Notes under the pieces: generated by a model | What the model was told of the DNA's origin: nothing | Databases searched by the model: none | The model's input: only the letters and a program-made list of their open reading frames with translations | Position numbers and translations under genes: made by a program | In this document: piece after piece, positions 1 to 12,953 of the stretch | How the letters are laid out: every line of letters starts with the position of its first letter | How positions within the stretch are numbered: position 1 is the stretch's first letter | Origin: Marinobacter fonticola | GTDB taxonomy: Bacteria > Pseudomonadota > Gammaproteobacteria > Pseudomonadales > Oleiphilaceae | Direction: 5' to 3' | NCBI RefSeq assembly: GCF_008122265.1 | Contig: NZ_CP043042.1 | Span: forward strand, 992,001 to 1,056,000 | Length of the DNA stretch: 64,000 nucleotides

Positions 1-572
1 ACTCGGTGTTGCTGCTGGATGAGGTGGAGAAGGCTCATCCGGATGTCTTCAATATCCTGTTACAGGTGCTGGAAGATGGCCGGCTAACCGATGGTCAGGG
101 TCGCACGGTAGATTTCCGCAATACGGTCATTGTCATGACGTCCAACCTGGGCTCGGATCTCATCCAAACTATGGCGGGCAAGGATGAGTACGAGGCTATG
201 AAAGAAGCGGTCATGGATGTGGTGGGTACTCACTTTCGTCCGGAGTTCATTAATCGTGTGGATGAGGTTGTGGTATTCCATCCGCTGGCTCGAGATCAGA
301 TTCAGGGTATCGCACGCATCCAGGTCGAATCCCTGAACAAGCGTCTGCGGGACCAGGAGATGACGCTGGAGTTGTCGGAGGCCGCGATGGCTCGCCTGAG
401 TGAAGTTGGCTACGATCCGGTGTACGGTGCGCGGCCACTTAAGCGTGCGATTCAGCGTCTGATCGAAAATCCTCTGGCTCAGCGGCTGCTGAAAGGTGAT
501 TTCTCGGTAGGCGATACGATTGTGGCCGATGTGCAGGGTGAGGGGTTGGCCTTTAGCCGGAAGGCGGCTTAA
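1..572 (+). CDS. clpB: ATP-dependent disaggregase ClpB, C-terminal fragment (5' end outside window)
   Basis: This is the last ~190 residues of the ClpB/Hsp104 AAA+ chaperone, which rescues aggregated proteins with DnaK in the cytoplasm. The reading frame is already open at base 3. The fragment begins in the second nucleotide-binding domain with the Walker B motif [13 protein letters not shown], followed by sensor 1 ([10 protein letters not shown]), the arginine-finger region ([13 protein letters not shown]) and the sensor 2 motif [10 protein letters not shown] in the C-terminal D2 small domain. The stop is TAA at 570-572, and a strong hairpin with a short T run follows at 605-635. ClpA or ClpC would be alternatives for a bare AAA+ fragment, but the [14 protein letters not shown] stretch and the absence of a ClpP-binding loop in this part favour ClpB. 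Confidence 0.93.
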   Translation, partial: SVLLLDEVEKAHPDVFNILLQVLEDGRLTDGQGRTVDFRNTVIVMTSNLGSDLIQTMAGKDEYEAMKEAVMDVVGTHFRPEFINRVDEVVVFHPLARDQIQGIARIQVESLNKRLRDQEMTLELSEAAMARLSEVGYDPVYGARPLKRAIQRLIENPLAQRLLKGDFSVGDTIVADVQGEGLAFSRKAA

Positions 573-604
573 CTCGGCACGCTGTAAACCCAGGCGTGTA
601 ATCA

Positions 605-635
605 CCAAGGGGCCGGAAACGGCCCCTTGGTTTAT
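605..635 (+). terminator. Intrinsic terminator after clpB
   Basis: A perfect 10-bp inverted repeat (CCAAGGGGCC at 605-614 and GGCCCCTTGG at 621-630) encloses a 6-nt loop and is followed by TTTAT. It lies 33 bases after the clpB stop codon. Confidence 0.8.
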
Positions 636-650
636 CGTCCGGTGTTGACG

Positions 651-716
651 CCAGAGGGCCTTTACCTCCAACCAAAGGGCCTTTACCTCTAACAACCAGA
701 GGGCCTTTACCTCTAA
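651..716. repeat. Three tandem copies of a ~22-bp hairpin-forming repeat
   Basis: The core AGGGCCTTTACCTC occurs three times, at about 655-668, 676-689 and 700-713, spaced 21 to 24 bp apart. Two of the units (beginning near 653 and 698) read GAGGGCCTTTACCTC, so GAGG and CCTC can pair and each makes a small hairpin. The array sits in the gap between the converging ends of clpB and the DUF4124 gene. It is non-coding and looks like a recent local amplification. Confidence 0.85.
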
Positions 717-729
717 AGGGAGGGGAGGC

Positions 730-1185
730 TTAGACGTTACAGTCGCGCTGGACGATTTTCCGGAATTCTTCTTTCTTGTTCTCGATTTCTTCAGGTGTCA
801 GATAGCGCTGCTTGCCCTCTTCAGTCACCTTGATGCGAGCATGCGTGTTGATTGTCTTCAGGTTATCCTGAGCTACTTCGCAGTTCTTCTGTCGCTGCTT
901 GACCAGGGCTTCTTCTTGCCGGGTCATCTCCTTTTTCTCGGTTTGCTCGGCTGCCGCCTTGTCCAGAGCGTCGACTCGTTCTTGAGGCGTGGAGCGATCG
1001 GCAGCACCGGGGCTTTCGATAGTGCCTGAGCGGACATCAACCGTTTCGCTTTTTTTGCCAGCCGGTTGCCGGTCGCCAAAATGGGTAACCCCGTTCTCAT
1101 CCGTCCATTTATAGACTGAGCTCGCGTGGGCTGTAAATGCAGTGAGCGAGAGCAGGATACTCAGCATAATTCCAACTTTTTTCAT
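730..1185 (-). CDS. DUF4124 domain-containing exported protein
   Basis: The product is 151 residues starting at the ATG at 1185-1183 (MKKVGIML). This start places a classical signal peptide at the N-terminus: two lysines, a hydrophobic core of about 12 residues and an AHA-S cleavage site near residue 22. Longer in-frame starts upstream would bury the signal. The mature N-terminus carries the DUF4124 signature VYKWTDENGVTHFGDRQPAG (residues ~24-43). The rest is charged, mostly helical and rich in Lys, Glu and Gln. The function of DUF4124 is not established; family members are small periplasmic proteins of gammaproteobacteria. The gene converges on clpB and stands alone. Confidence 0.8.
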   Translation of the reverse strand: MKKVGIMLSILLSLTAFTAHASSVYKWTDENGVTHFGDRQPAGKKSETVDVRSGTIESPGAADRSTPQERVDALDKAAAEQTEKKEMTRQEEALVKQRQKNCEVAQDNLKTINTHARIKVTEEGKQRYLTPEEIENKKEEFRKIVQRDCNV

Positions 1186-1393
1186 GCGGATACAACCTGT
1201 TTTCCATCTGCGTTTGGCAATCTCTTTCCGCGCCAAATTGTTTATCTATTTCCAGGCTTATTTTGCCATGGCTGAAAGCGGTGTGCTTAAGATGAGTCAA
1301 AAACTGTGCGTTGGCTAGCCTTTAGCTGTCGGTTTTATGTAACCGGGTTTCGCTTGGAAGGCCGCAATGGCGGGCCTCGGCGAGCGGTTGGTA

Positions 1394-1421
1394 TTGACAG
1401 GACATTTCCCGCTGTCACAAT
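1394..1421 (+). promoter_or_regulatory. Candidate sigma-70 promoter for ilvBHC
   Basis: A perfect -35 TTGACA (1394-1399) is followed after 16 bp by CACAAT (1416-1421), matching TATAAT at four of six positions. Initiation here would give a leader of roughly 290 nt before ilvB. Confidence 0.5.
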
Positions 1422-1500
1422 TGGCGATCGCCTGAAAACAGGGGTAAATACGGCAGGCAATCCCGAGCAAGTATCCCCGTTGATTACCACACTGAACGTC

Positions 1501-1700
1501 TCGCGCCTACAGCGCGACTAGGGTTGCGCGCCAAGTCTGCAGCCCGTTGATTGGCCGTCCTCCGCCACCCTCAGGAGGCTCGGTTGGCCAAGAGACAACC
1601 TCTGCGTCCATGGTGTGGCGGAACGTCCGGTCCGGCTTTCACAAGAAGCTTTGCACCGGAACCCCAGGCAACCGGCTCATGCCGGCACATTCACTCTATT
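1501..1700 (+). promoter_or_regulatory. Structured 5' leader of the ilv operon
   Basis: Three hairpins can be drawn in the untranslated region before ilvB. The first is TCGCGC/GCGCGA at 1501-1517 with a 5-nt loop. The second has TTGGCC (1551-1556) pairing GGCCAA (1586-1591), with an inner CCTCC (1559-1563)/GGAGG (1574-1578) stem. The third is CCGGC (1672-1676)/GCCGG (1681-1685) with a TCAT loop. A leader this long and folded before ilvB suggests transcription attenuation or another RNA-based control by branched-chain amino acids, but no T run or leader peptide was found, so the mechanism is open. Confidence 0.4.
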
Positions 1701-1716
1701 AAAGAGGGTAGAGAAA

Positions 1717-3435
1717 GTGGAGTTATTGTCTGGCGCAGACATGCTGATTCGTTCCCTGCAAGATGAAGGGATCGAGTACATATACGGTTATCCGGGTGGT
1801 GCGGCGCTGCATATCTACGACGCGCTGTTTAGGCAGGACAAGGTCAAGCACATCCTGGTTCGCCACGAACAGGCGGCGGTGCATATGGCCGATGGCTATG
1901 CGCGGGCTTCCGGCAAACCGGGGACCGTGCTGGTAACGTCCGGTCCCGGTGCAACCAATACCATTACAGGGATTGCCACGGCGTTCATGGATTCAGTTCC
2001 CATGGTGATCTTGTGTGGCCAGGTGGCCTCGACGCTGATCGGTGAGGATGCCTTTCAGGAAACCGACATGATCGGGGTTTCCCGACCCGTCGTGAAGCAC
2101 AACATGTCGGTCCGTCATCCGTCCGAAATCCCCGAGATTGTTCGCAAGGCCTATTTCATTGCGGCCACCGGCCGTCCTGGCCCGGTCGTTGTGGATATTC
2201 CCAAGGACATGACCACGCCTAACGAGCGTTACGAATACAGTTACCCCAAGAAGGTCAAACTGCGTTCGTACAACCCGGCGATGCGGGGTCACGCAGGGCA
2301 GATCCGGAAAGCATCGGAAATGCTTTTGGCGGCCAAGCGGCCGATCATCTATGCCGGTGGTGGGGTGGTCCTGGGCAAGGCCTCTGAGCAGCTAACCGAA
2401 CTGGCTCACCTGTTGGGTTTCCCGGTAACCAATACGCTGATGGGCATTGGCGGCTTCCCTGCCGGTGACAAGCAGTCGTTGGGCTGGCTGGGCATGCACG
2501 GGACCTACGAGTCCAATATGGCCATGCATCATTCCGACCTGATTCTCGCCGTTGGGGCCCGTTTCGATGACCGGGTGACCAATGCGACCGAGAAGTTCTG
2601 TCCCGGTGCGCGAATTGTCCATATCGATATCGACCCGGCTTCTATTTCCAAGACCATCGAAGCGGACGTGCCGATCGTTGGGCCCGTCGATGCCGTGCTC
2701 AAGGAAATGATCGCTTTGGTGAAGGAAAGTAAAGACAAGCCCGATGCCGAAGCGCTCAAGTCCTGGTGGAAGCAGATCGAAGAATGGCGTGCATTCCATG
2801 GCATGCGTTACGAGAAAAGCGACAAGTACATTAAGCCGCAGGAAGTCATCGAAGCGTTACATCGCCTCACCAACGGCGAGGCCTATGTCACCACGGATGT
2901 GGGTCAGCACCAGATGTTTGCGGCCCAATATTACAAGTTCAACAAACCCAATCGCTGGATTAACTCCGGCGGCCTGGGAACGATGGGCTTTGGTTTGCCG
3001 GCGGCCATGGGTGTGAAGCTGAGTTTTCCGGACGATGATGTTATCTGCGTCACGGGTGAGGGCAGTATCCAGATGAACATCCAGGAACTGAGCACCTGTA
3101 AGCAATATAACCTGCCGGTCAAGGTCGTGAACCTCAACAACCAAGCGCTGGGTATGGTGAAGCAATGGCAGGATATGAACTACGAGTCCCGCCACTCTCA
3201 GTCCTATATGGAATCGTTGCCGGACTTCATCAAGCTGGCCGAGGCCTACGGTCACGTGGGCATCCGGATCGACCGTAAGGAAGATCTTGAGGCCAAGCTT
3301 GAAGAAGCCTTTGCGATGAAGGACAAGCTGGTGTTTCTGGACATCTACGTTGATCCACACGAACACGTCTACCCGATGCAGGTGGCTCGTGGTTCGATGA
3401 AGGATATGTGGCTCAGTAAAACGGAGAGGGTCTGA
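1717..3435 (+). CDS. ilvB: Acetolactate synthase large subunit
   Basis: This ThDP- and FAD-dependent enzyme makes 2-acetolactate or 2-aceto-2-hydroxybutyrate, the first common step of valine, leucine and isoleucine synthesis. The GTG start at 1717 was chosen because an AGAGGG Shine-Dalgarno sequence lies 8-9 bases upstream and family members begin (M)ELLSGA; the open frame extends further up but that part is not conserved. The 572-residue product shows the catalytic-glutamate region [23 protein letters not shown], a central FAD/Rossmann domain and the C-terminal ThDP motif [14 protein letters not shown]. The usual Asp of the GDG motif is Glu here, a conservative change I believe also occurs in pseudomonads. 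It is followed by ilvH after 5 bp, so the two subunits are co-translated. It resembles E. coli IlvI more than IlvB or IlvG. Confidence 0.95.
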   Translation: MELLSGADMLIRSLQDEGIEYIYGYPGGAALHIYDALFRQDKVKHILVRHEQAAVHMADGYARASGKPGTVLVTSGPGATNTITGIATAFMDSVPMVILCGQVASTLIGEDAFQETDMIGVSRPVVKHNMSVRHPSEIPEIVRKAYFIAATGRPGPVVVDIPKDMTTPNERYEYSYPKKVKLRSYNPAMRGHAGQIRKASEMLLAAKRPIIYAGGGVVLGKASEQLTELAHLLGFPVTNTLMGIGGFPAGDKQSLGWLGMHGTYESNMAMHHSDLILAVGARFDDRVTNATEKFCPGARIVHIDIDPASISKTIEADVPIVGPVDAVLKEMIALVKESKDKPDAEALKSWWKQIEEWRAFHGMRYEKSDKYIKPQEVIEALHRLTNGEAYVTTDVGQHQMFAAQYYKFNKPNRWINSGGLGTMGFGLPAAMGVKLSFPDDDVICVTGEGSIQMNIQELSTCKQYNLPVKVVNLNNQALGMVKQWQDMNYESRHSQSYMESLPDFIKLAEAYGHVGIRIDRKEDLEAKLEEAFAMKDKLVFLDIYVDPHEHVYPMQVARGSMKDMWLSKTERV

Positions 3436-3440
3436 TCACC

Positions 3441-3932
3441 ATGCGTCGCATCATTTCTGTATTGCTTGAGAACGAGCCTGGCGCGCTGTCTCGCGTGGTT
3501 GGTCTATTTTCGCAGCGCAACTACAACATCGAGACTCTGACGGTCGCACCTACCGAAGACGAGACGCTTTCCCGTTTGACGGTAACCACAACCGGTTCCG
3601 ATCGCGTGATTGAGCAGATCACCAAACAACTCAACAAGCTGATTGAGGTGGTCAAGCTGGTGGACCTGACCGAAGGGGCGCATATCGAGCGTGAGCTGAT
3701 GCTGATCAAGCTCAAGGCGAGTGGCTCGCAGCGGGCGGAAATCAAGCGCACTGTCGATATCTTTCGGGGTCAGATCGTCGACGTAACGAGCACGGTTTAT
3801 ACCGTCCAGCTCGCCGGCGACAGTGACAAGCTCGATGCCTTTATTCAGTCGATCGGCACGACGGGCGTGCTCGAGGTTGTTCGTTCCGGCGTGTCCGGCA
3901 TTGCTCGTGGCGAAAAAGTTCTCAGTATTTGA
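3441..3932 (+). CDS. ilvH: Acetolactate synthase small (regulatory) subunit
   Basis: The 163-residue product is the regulatory partner of the large subunit encoded immediately upstream. It stimulates catalysis and confers valine feedback inhibition. The N-terminal ACT domain (residues ~3-77) contains ENEPGALSRVVGLFSQRNYN, the valine-site glycine-rich turn. The C-terminal half (~80-160) is the ALS_ss_C domain with LIKLKASGSQRAEIKR and the closing GVSGIARGEKVLSI. Length and both domains match E. coli IlvH. The start codon lies 5 bp after the ilvB stop. A small hairpin separates it from ilvC. Confidence 0.95.
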   Translation: MRRIISVLLENEPGALSRVVGLFSQRNYNIETLTVAPTEDETLSRLTVTTTGSDRVIEQITKQLNKLIEVVKLVDLTEGAHIERELMLIKLKASGSQRAEIKRTVDIFRGQIVDVTSTVYTVQLAGDSDKLDAFIQSIGTTGVLEVVRSGVSGIARGEKVLSI

Positions 3933-3953
3933 TAGAAACCATTTATTGAATAG

Positions 3954-3969
3954 CGGCCCTGAAGGGCCG
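3954..3969 (+). other. Intercistronic hairpin between ilvH and ilvC
   Basis: CGGCCC (3954-3959) and GGGCCG (3964-3969) form a perfect 6-bp stem with a TGAA loop. No T run follows, so it is more likely an mRNA stability or processing element than a terminator. Confidence 0.5.
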
Positions 3970-3978
3970 GATAGATAA

Positions 3979-5007
<1,029 letters not shown>

Positions 5008-5029
5008 GCCTGCGGGCCTGGTTGTTAAG

Positions 5030-5053
5030 ACGCGGCTTTCGGGCCGCGTTTTT
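5030..5053 (+). terminator. Intrinsic terminator of the ilv operon
   Basis: ACGCGGC (5030-5036) pairs with GCCGCGT (5043-5049) around a TTTCGG loop, and the 3' arm runs into TTTTT (5049-5053). It begins 23 bases after the ilvC stop. Confidence 0.9.
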
Positions 5054-5112
5054 CGTTTCAGGGTGACTGTTCCGTAATGGCTTGGCTTGACGGGGGTGCC
5101 CTATTCGTCGTC

Positions 5113-5118
5113 TATAAT
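5113..5118 (+). promoter_or_regulatory. -10 element for pssA
   Basis: A consensus TATAAT lies 31 bases upstream of the pssA ATG. The nearest -35-like hexamer, TTGACG at 5087-5092, is 20 bp away, which is longer than optimal, so only the -10 is called. Confidence 0.5.
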
Positions 5119-5148
5119 GCTGGAACATGTTTTCGGGAATCGAGCTTA

Positions 5149-5988
5149 ATGAGCAAGAATAACGAAGCTGACAACAATTCGGTATCCACGGAAGAGGCGC
5201 TTCGCGAAGGTGAAGTTGTTGAAGAGGAGGTTGTCGAGGGCGCGCGCGTCCGTAGAAAGGGGATCTATCTCCTGCCGAACCTGCTTACCACGGCCTCTTT
5301 GTTTTCAGGTTTCTTTGCGATGGTCTCTGCGGCCAACGGGATGTTCGAAAATGCGGCCATCGCCATTTTCGTATCCATGGTCCTCGACGGGCTCGATGGC
5401 CGTGTCGCCCGAATGACCAATACCCAAAGTAAATTCGGTGAGGAATACGATAGTCTCGCCGACATGGTGGCTTTCGGTGTGGCGCCCGGACTCGTTGCGT
5501 TTTTCTGGTCGTTGAACAGTTTCGGCCAGTTTGGCTGGGCCATAACCTTCATCTACGTAGCGGGTGCCGCTCTAAGGCTTGCGCGGTTCAATACGCAGAT
5601 TGGATCGGTCGACAAGAAGTATTTCGTCGGTCTTCCCAGTCCTTCGGCGGCAGCTGTCGTCGCCGGCCTGGTCTGGTGTTTCCAGGGCGTTGAGCCCGAA
5701 CTCTGGTTGAAGTTAATGACCGTACTGGTCGTCGGGGGTGCAGGGGTGCTGATGGTCAGCAACATCCTTTATCGCAGCTTTAAGGATCTCGATCTTAAAG
5801 GGCGTGTACCCTTTGCGGCCATTTTGGTGGTGGTCCTGGTCTTCGTTGTGGTGACGTTAGATCCGGGCACGGTGCTTTTTGTTGGTTTTCTGGTTTATGG
5901 GCTTTCCGGCCCATTTCGTGCCTTGTTCCGCAAGGTTCGTCGTCCGCGGGCACAGCCTTCTGAAGCTGCTGGCGTCAACAAAGACTAG
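5149..5988 (+). CDS. pssA: CDP-diacylglycerol--serine O-phosphatidyltransferase
   Basis: This integral membrane enzyme makes phosphatidylserine from CDP-diacylglycerol and serine, the precursor of phosphatidylethanolamine. The 279-residue product starts at ATG 5149 (MSKNNEADNN). The longer open frame upstream overlaps the promoter region. An acidic cytoplasmic tail (residues ~1-40) precedes the first membrane segment. The CDP-alcohol phosphatidyltransferase signature DG-x2-AR-x8-G-x3-D-x3-D is complete in LDGRVARMTNTQSKFG followed by EEYDSLAD. About seven to eight hydrophobic segments follow. This is the type II (membrane) PssA found in pseudomonads and Gram-positives, not the phospholipase D-like PssA of E. 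coli. Linkage to ilvC is typical of Pseudomonas and relatives. Confidence 0.93.
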   Translation: MSKNNEADNNSVSTEEALREGEVVEEEVVEGARVRRKGIYLLPNLLTTASLFSGFFAMVSAANGMFENAAIAIFVSMVLDGLDGRVARMTNTQSKFGEEYDSLADMVAFGVAPGLVAFFWSLNSFGQFGWAITFIYVAGAALRLARFNTQIGSVDKKYFVGLPSPSAAAVVAGLVWCFQGVEPELWLKLMTVLVVGGAGVLMVSNILYRSFKDLDLKGRVPFAAILVVVLVFVVVTLDPGTVLFVGFLVYGLSGPFRALFRKVRRPRAQPSEAAGVNKD

Positions 5989-6003
5989 TGTGAAGGTTTA
6001 GGC

Positions 6004-6035
6004 GTCGCTCTCCTATAGGGTCGCTCTCCTATAGG
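6004..6035. repeat. Perfect 16-bp tandem duplication
   Basis: GTCGCTCTCCTATAGG occurs at 6004-6019 and again directly at 6020-6035. Each copy ends with the palindrome CCTATAGG. It lies 16 bases after the pssA stop. Confidence 0.9.
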
Positions 6036-6040
6036 TGGGG

Positions 6041-6062
6041 CGGCGCCAAGCGCCGATGTTTT
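6041..6062 (+). terminator. Candidate terminator after pssA
   Basis: CGGCGC (6041-6046) pairs with GCGCCG (6050-6055) around a CAA loop, and five T residues follow after ATG. The short gap before the T run lowers confidence. Confidence 0.55.
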
Positions 6063-6233
6063 TCCTCTTTTAACCATTTCTATAGTGCCGCTTGCTTCGC
6101 TAAGACGTGCGGGGTTGAACCCGCATCTAAAGCGCATTCGATGTTGAGGATGCGTTTTCAGGCTGATTTTTGAGCAAGTTGATGGTCGTTTGATCGGTGT
6201 ATCTCGGATAACCGAAACTTCTCAAAAAAAGGC

Positions 6234-6261
6234 TTTACAGGTTCGCTGGGCCCTGTAGAAT
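6234..6261 (+). promoter_or_regulatory. rrn promoter P1
   Basis: TTTACA (6234-6239) and TAGAAT (6256-6261) are separated by 16 bp and followed by a GC-rich discriminator (GCGC). The 16-bp spacing and discriminator are typical of stringently and growth-rate controlled rrn P1 promoters. Confidence 0.7.
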
Positions 6262-6355
6262 GCGCACCACTTCTGAGGGACACAGCGGAGACGCGAAGTT
6301 CCGGGAAGCGCGCAACCACGGTGTTTAGAGCCGATAAAAAGTTCTAAAATAGTGG

Positions 6356-6383
6356 TTGACAGGTTGGGTGATCGCTGTAAAAT
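6356..6383 (+). promoter_or_regulatory. rrn promoter P2
   Basis: TTGACA (6356-6361) and TAAAAT (6378-6383) are separated by 16 bp. An A/T-rich UP-like stretch (6334-6352) lies just upstream and a GC-rich discriminator (ACGCGGCC) downstream. Confidence 0.8.
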
Positions 6384-6397
6384 ACGCGGCCTCAACA

Positions 6398-6420
6398 GGG
6401 CGAAAGGCCCAGCTCTTTAA
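6398..6420 (+). promoter_or_regulatory. rrn leader antitermination site (boxB hairpin and boxA)
   Basis: A GGGC/GCCC hairpin with a GAAAG loop (6398-6410) is directly followed by boxA GCTCTTTAA (6412-6420). This arrangement recruits the Nus antitermination complex to rRNA transcripts in proteobacteria. Confidence 0.75.
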
Positions 6421-6547
6421 AAAGTTGACCAAGTAATTCGTGTGGGCGCTGGCTGAGGTATTTCGGTACGAAATATCGAGACAGTGACTCGTCGAAATTG
6501 AGTTTTGTCTTGAGCAAGATTAGAGATCTTCGGATCTTGTATGATTT

Positions 6548-8088
<1,541 letters not shown>

Positions 8089-8175
8089 AACGAAACCGAA
8101 CACTTCGGTCAGAGCCCACACGAATTACTTGGTCAGCCTAAAGAGAGCATCGGGTCTAAGCGGGCCCATACCATT

Positions 8176-8252
<77 letters not shown>

Positions 8253-8376
8253 AAATTGCGTAGCTCAGCGTTGTTTCCGGACTGGCATAGCAGGCTATGC
8301 GGCGCCCGAAAACGCCTTGATCTACACAATTTGGGTATCCAGAGTAAAACGCCTTTGGATTCTGGGTAGCTTTACT

Positions 8377-8452
8377 GGGGCCATAGCTCAGCTGGGAGAG
8401 CGCCTGCCTTGCACGCAGGAGGTCGGCAGTTCGATCCTGCCTGGCTCCACCA
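8377..8452 (+). tRNA. alaT: tRNA-Ala (TGC)
   Basis: A 76-nt cloverleaf runs from GGGGCCA to an encoded ACCA end. The acceptor stem pairs GGGGCCA with TGGCTCC (one G-T pair). The anticodon loop CTTGCAC gives TGC at 8410-8412. The T loop TTCGATC is standard. It is the second tRNA of the rrn spacer. Confidence 0.98.
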
Positions 8453-8559
8453 ATAACCTGAGAATGAAACGGCTGAACAGCTTAGTCGGTAGTGTGCAGA
8501 AACAAGCGTTTCAGATTGATGACAATCCGAAGCCCTTCTTTCTGATCACTGGGTCAGAA

Positions 8560-8571
8560 TGCTCTTTAACA
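8560..8571 (+). promoter_or_regulatory. boxA antitermination site in the 16S-23S spacer
   Basis: TGCTCTTTAACA is an exact match to the boxA consensus. It maintains Nus-factor antitermination into the 23S gene. Confidence 0.8.
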
Positions 8572-8773
8572 ATGCGGACAAGATTGCAAGCCGGATGGCT
8601 TTATCTCTTTATCTCCGAGATGAACCATCCATGATAGCGATTTCAAGCGTTATCCGGTGTTAAATCGTTGGATTGCTTAATCTTGGATCAACCGTTGGCA
8701 GGACAAAAGGCTGTCGACAGGTTTAATCAAGCGTGAAGTTTACGCCGATTAAACAGTTGGTTTGGGGTTATAT

Positions 8774-11667
<2,894 letters not shown>

Positions 11668-11761
11668 ATAACACCCAAGCCAACTGCGGATAACGCAGGA
11701 AATCGCTTCAGCTTTGAGCTTCGGCTCACGCAATCTTGTCCCGCCCAGTGGTCAACCTGTT

Positions 11762-11880
11762 TGCCTGACGACTATAGCGGTCCGGAACCACCTGATCCCA
11801 TCCCGAACTCAGCCGTGAAACGGACCAGCGCCGATGGTAGTGTGGCATCTGCCCATGCGAGAGTAGGTCATCGTCAGGCT
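11762..11880 (+). rRNA. rrf: 5S ribosomal RNA
   Basis: The gene begins TGCCTGACGA and ends TCGTCAGGCT, which pair in the terminal helix. The internal CCCGAACTCAG and CGCCGATGGTAGTGTGG segments are standard 5S features. The length of ~119 nt is normal. Confidence 0.97.
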
Positions 11881-11888
11881 CCTAAACC

Positions 11889-11923
11889 AAAACCCCAGCA
11901 CGGTCACGTGTTGGGGTTTTTTT
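11889..11923 (+). terminator. rrn operon terminator
   Basis: A 14-bp stem (AAAACCCCAGCACG with CGTGTTGGGGTTTT, one G-T pair) and a GTCA loop end in a run of seven T residues. It lies directly after 5S. Confidence 0.95.
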
Positions 11924-12054
11924 ATTGGCCGCAAGAAAGAAATGACCTGCGGCGTGCGCACAGCGGTGCCGCCAGGCCGGCTGGGCAGCGCTCGACCAGC
12001 GAAGTGTAGGATCGGCCCTCCGCTATACCCTCAACAACCCCCGGTTCAATGAAG

Positions 12055-12060
12055 TATACT
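12055..12060 (+). promoter_or_regulatory. -10 element before the holD-rimI operon
   Basis: TATACT lies 75 bases before the first start codon. No good -35 hexamer was found at the right distance, so this is tentative. Confidence 0.35.
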
Positions 12061-12134
12061 CGTTCCTGTAGAACTCAATACTCAAGGCAGTAAAGTCACA
12101 GGCCTCTGCTCGCCTACCAGATCCCCGGAAGCGC

Positions 12135-12953
12135 ATGACTATAGAAGCGGAACGCCAATTTTACCTTTCTCAAATGGGCGTCCACCTATGGTATGCGCGT
12201 GCTCCTCTGCCGGGTGCTGCGCCGACCCCTGACTTGGATTTTTCTGAACCTGTATCCGAGCGGCTGGCGTCAAGCGCTGAGGTTGTTCGAAGTCAGCCGG
12301 CTGTTAAGGGGCGCGCCCCCGAAGACAGCGCCGGCAGCCAAGGTAACGTCCGGGATCTGCTCAAAAGCATCAATGCCGAGCCGGAGGAACGTGACAAGAC
12401 ACCTCTACCTACTTCAGAGCAGACGCTGGAAGCGCGTAGCGGAGCTGGTGAAAATGTGAAGCCGGCGGTCAAGGCTTCCGATGATGAATCTGTGAATATC
12501 TCATCGGACGTCTTGGCGGGTTTGGGCGATGTGAAGCTGGATATCGGGTTCTGGTTGTCGGAGCGTTACTGTCTGATGAGCAGCGTGTCTCCGGATATTA
12601 GCGAGGAGCTACAGGTCCAGTTGGCCACCAATATTTTGAAGGCCCTCAACGCGGGCCTGGACGAACATAAGCGTTTCGCGTGGCCCGTTTTCAATAACCC
12701 AGCAGTTATGAAAAATGCCCGGAGGGATCTCTCTTATCTCTTGCGGCGTATCGAGAAGGACATCGTGGGCGAGCGAACGTTAATTTGCTTGGGCTACGTT
12801 GGAGAGTCTGCGGAGCAGCATGGCCATGTGGTGGAGCGGTTATCCAAAACGGTGCTCCAAGCTGAGCACCCCTTGTCTGCGTTAGCGGGAGACCCTGGCA
12901 ATAAAAAGCATCTTTGGGACATGTTGAAGGGGCAATTTTCCGGAGAGTGTTGA
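12135..12953 (+). CDS. HolD-like protein (divergent DNA polymerase III psi subunit) with long linker
   Basis: The 272-residue product is not recognisable over most of its length. Two ends match E. coli HolD in pattern. The N-terminus (QFYLSQMGVHLWYARAP, residues 8-24) parallels the HolD segment LQQLGITQWSLRRP, which binds the chi subunit. The C-terminus (DPGNKKHLWDMLKGQF) parallels HolD NPTARAALWQQI. Between them, residues ~30-125 are Pro-, Ser-, Glu- and Ala-rich and probably disordered, and ~130-235 look folded. In E. coli holD is directly upstream of rimI, the same position as here. The TGA overlaps the rimI ATG by one base. Psi normally links the clamp loader to chi and SSB. E. coli HolD has 137 residues, so this would be an enlarged version. 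Assignment is inference from position and short motifs. Confidence 0.55.
   Translation: MTIEAERQFYLSQMGVHLWYARAPLPGAAPTPDLDFSEPVSERLASSAEVVRSQPAVKGRAPEDSAGSQGNVRDLLKSINAEPEERDKTPLPTSEQTLEARSGAGENVKPAVKASDDESVNISSDVLAGLGDVKLDIGFWLSERYCLMSSVSPDISEELQVQLATNILKALNAGLDEHKRFAWPVFNNPAVMKNARRDLSYLLRRIEKDIVGERTLICLGYVGESAEQHGHVVERLSKTVLQAEHPLSALAGDPGNKKHLWDMLKGQFSGEC

Larger units (their letters stand above)
1186..1716 (+). other. 531-bp gap holding the ilvB promoter and leader
   Basis: No convincing gene is present. The left part should carry the promoter of the DUF4124 gene on the minus strand, but no clear -10/-35 pair was identified for it. The right part holds a promoter candidate at 1394-1421 and three hairpins (1501-1517, 1551-1591, 1672-1685) ahead of ilvB. 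A 30-codon ORF at 1610-1700 has no isoleucine and one valine-rich start only, so it does not resemble a classic ilv attenuation peptide. Confidence 0.7.
5989..6233. other. Gap between pssA and the rrn promoters
   Basis: No gene was found. The region holds a 16-bp perfect tandem duplication (6004-6035), the pssA terminator candidate (6041-6062), a hairpin TGCGGG/CCCGCA (6108-6125) and a weak GC-poor hairpin ending in TTTT (6130-6158). Confidence 0.7.

Noticed and set aside
1610..1700. 30-codon ORF in the ilvB leader as attenuation peptide
   Set aside because: It has no run of Ile, Leu or Val codons and no convincing ribosome-binding site.
5087..5118. TTGACG plus TATAAT as a full sigma-70 promoter of pssA
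   Set aside because: The 20-bp spacer is outside the usual 16-18 bp range, so only the -10 is kept.
12193..12459. 88-codon frame inside the HolD-like gene
   Set aside because: It overlaps the longer frame that is coupled to rimI and has no distinguishing features.
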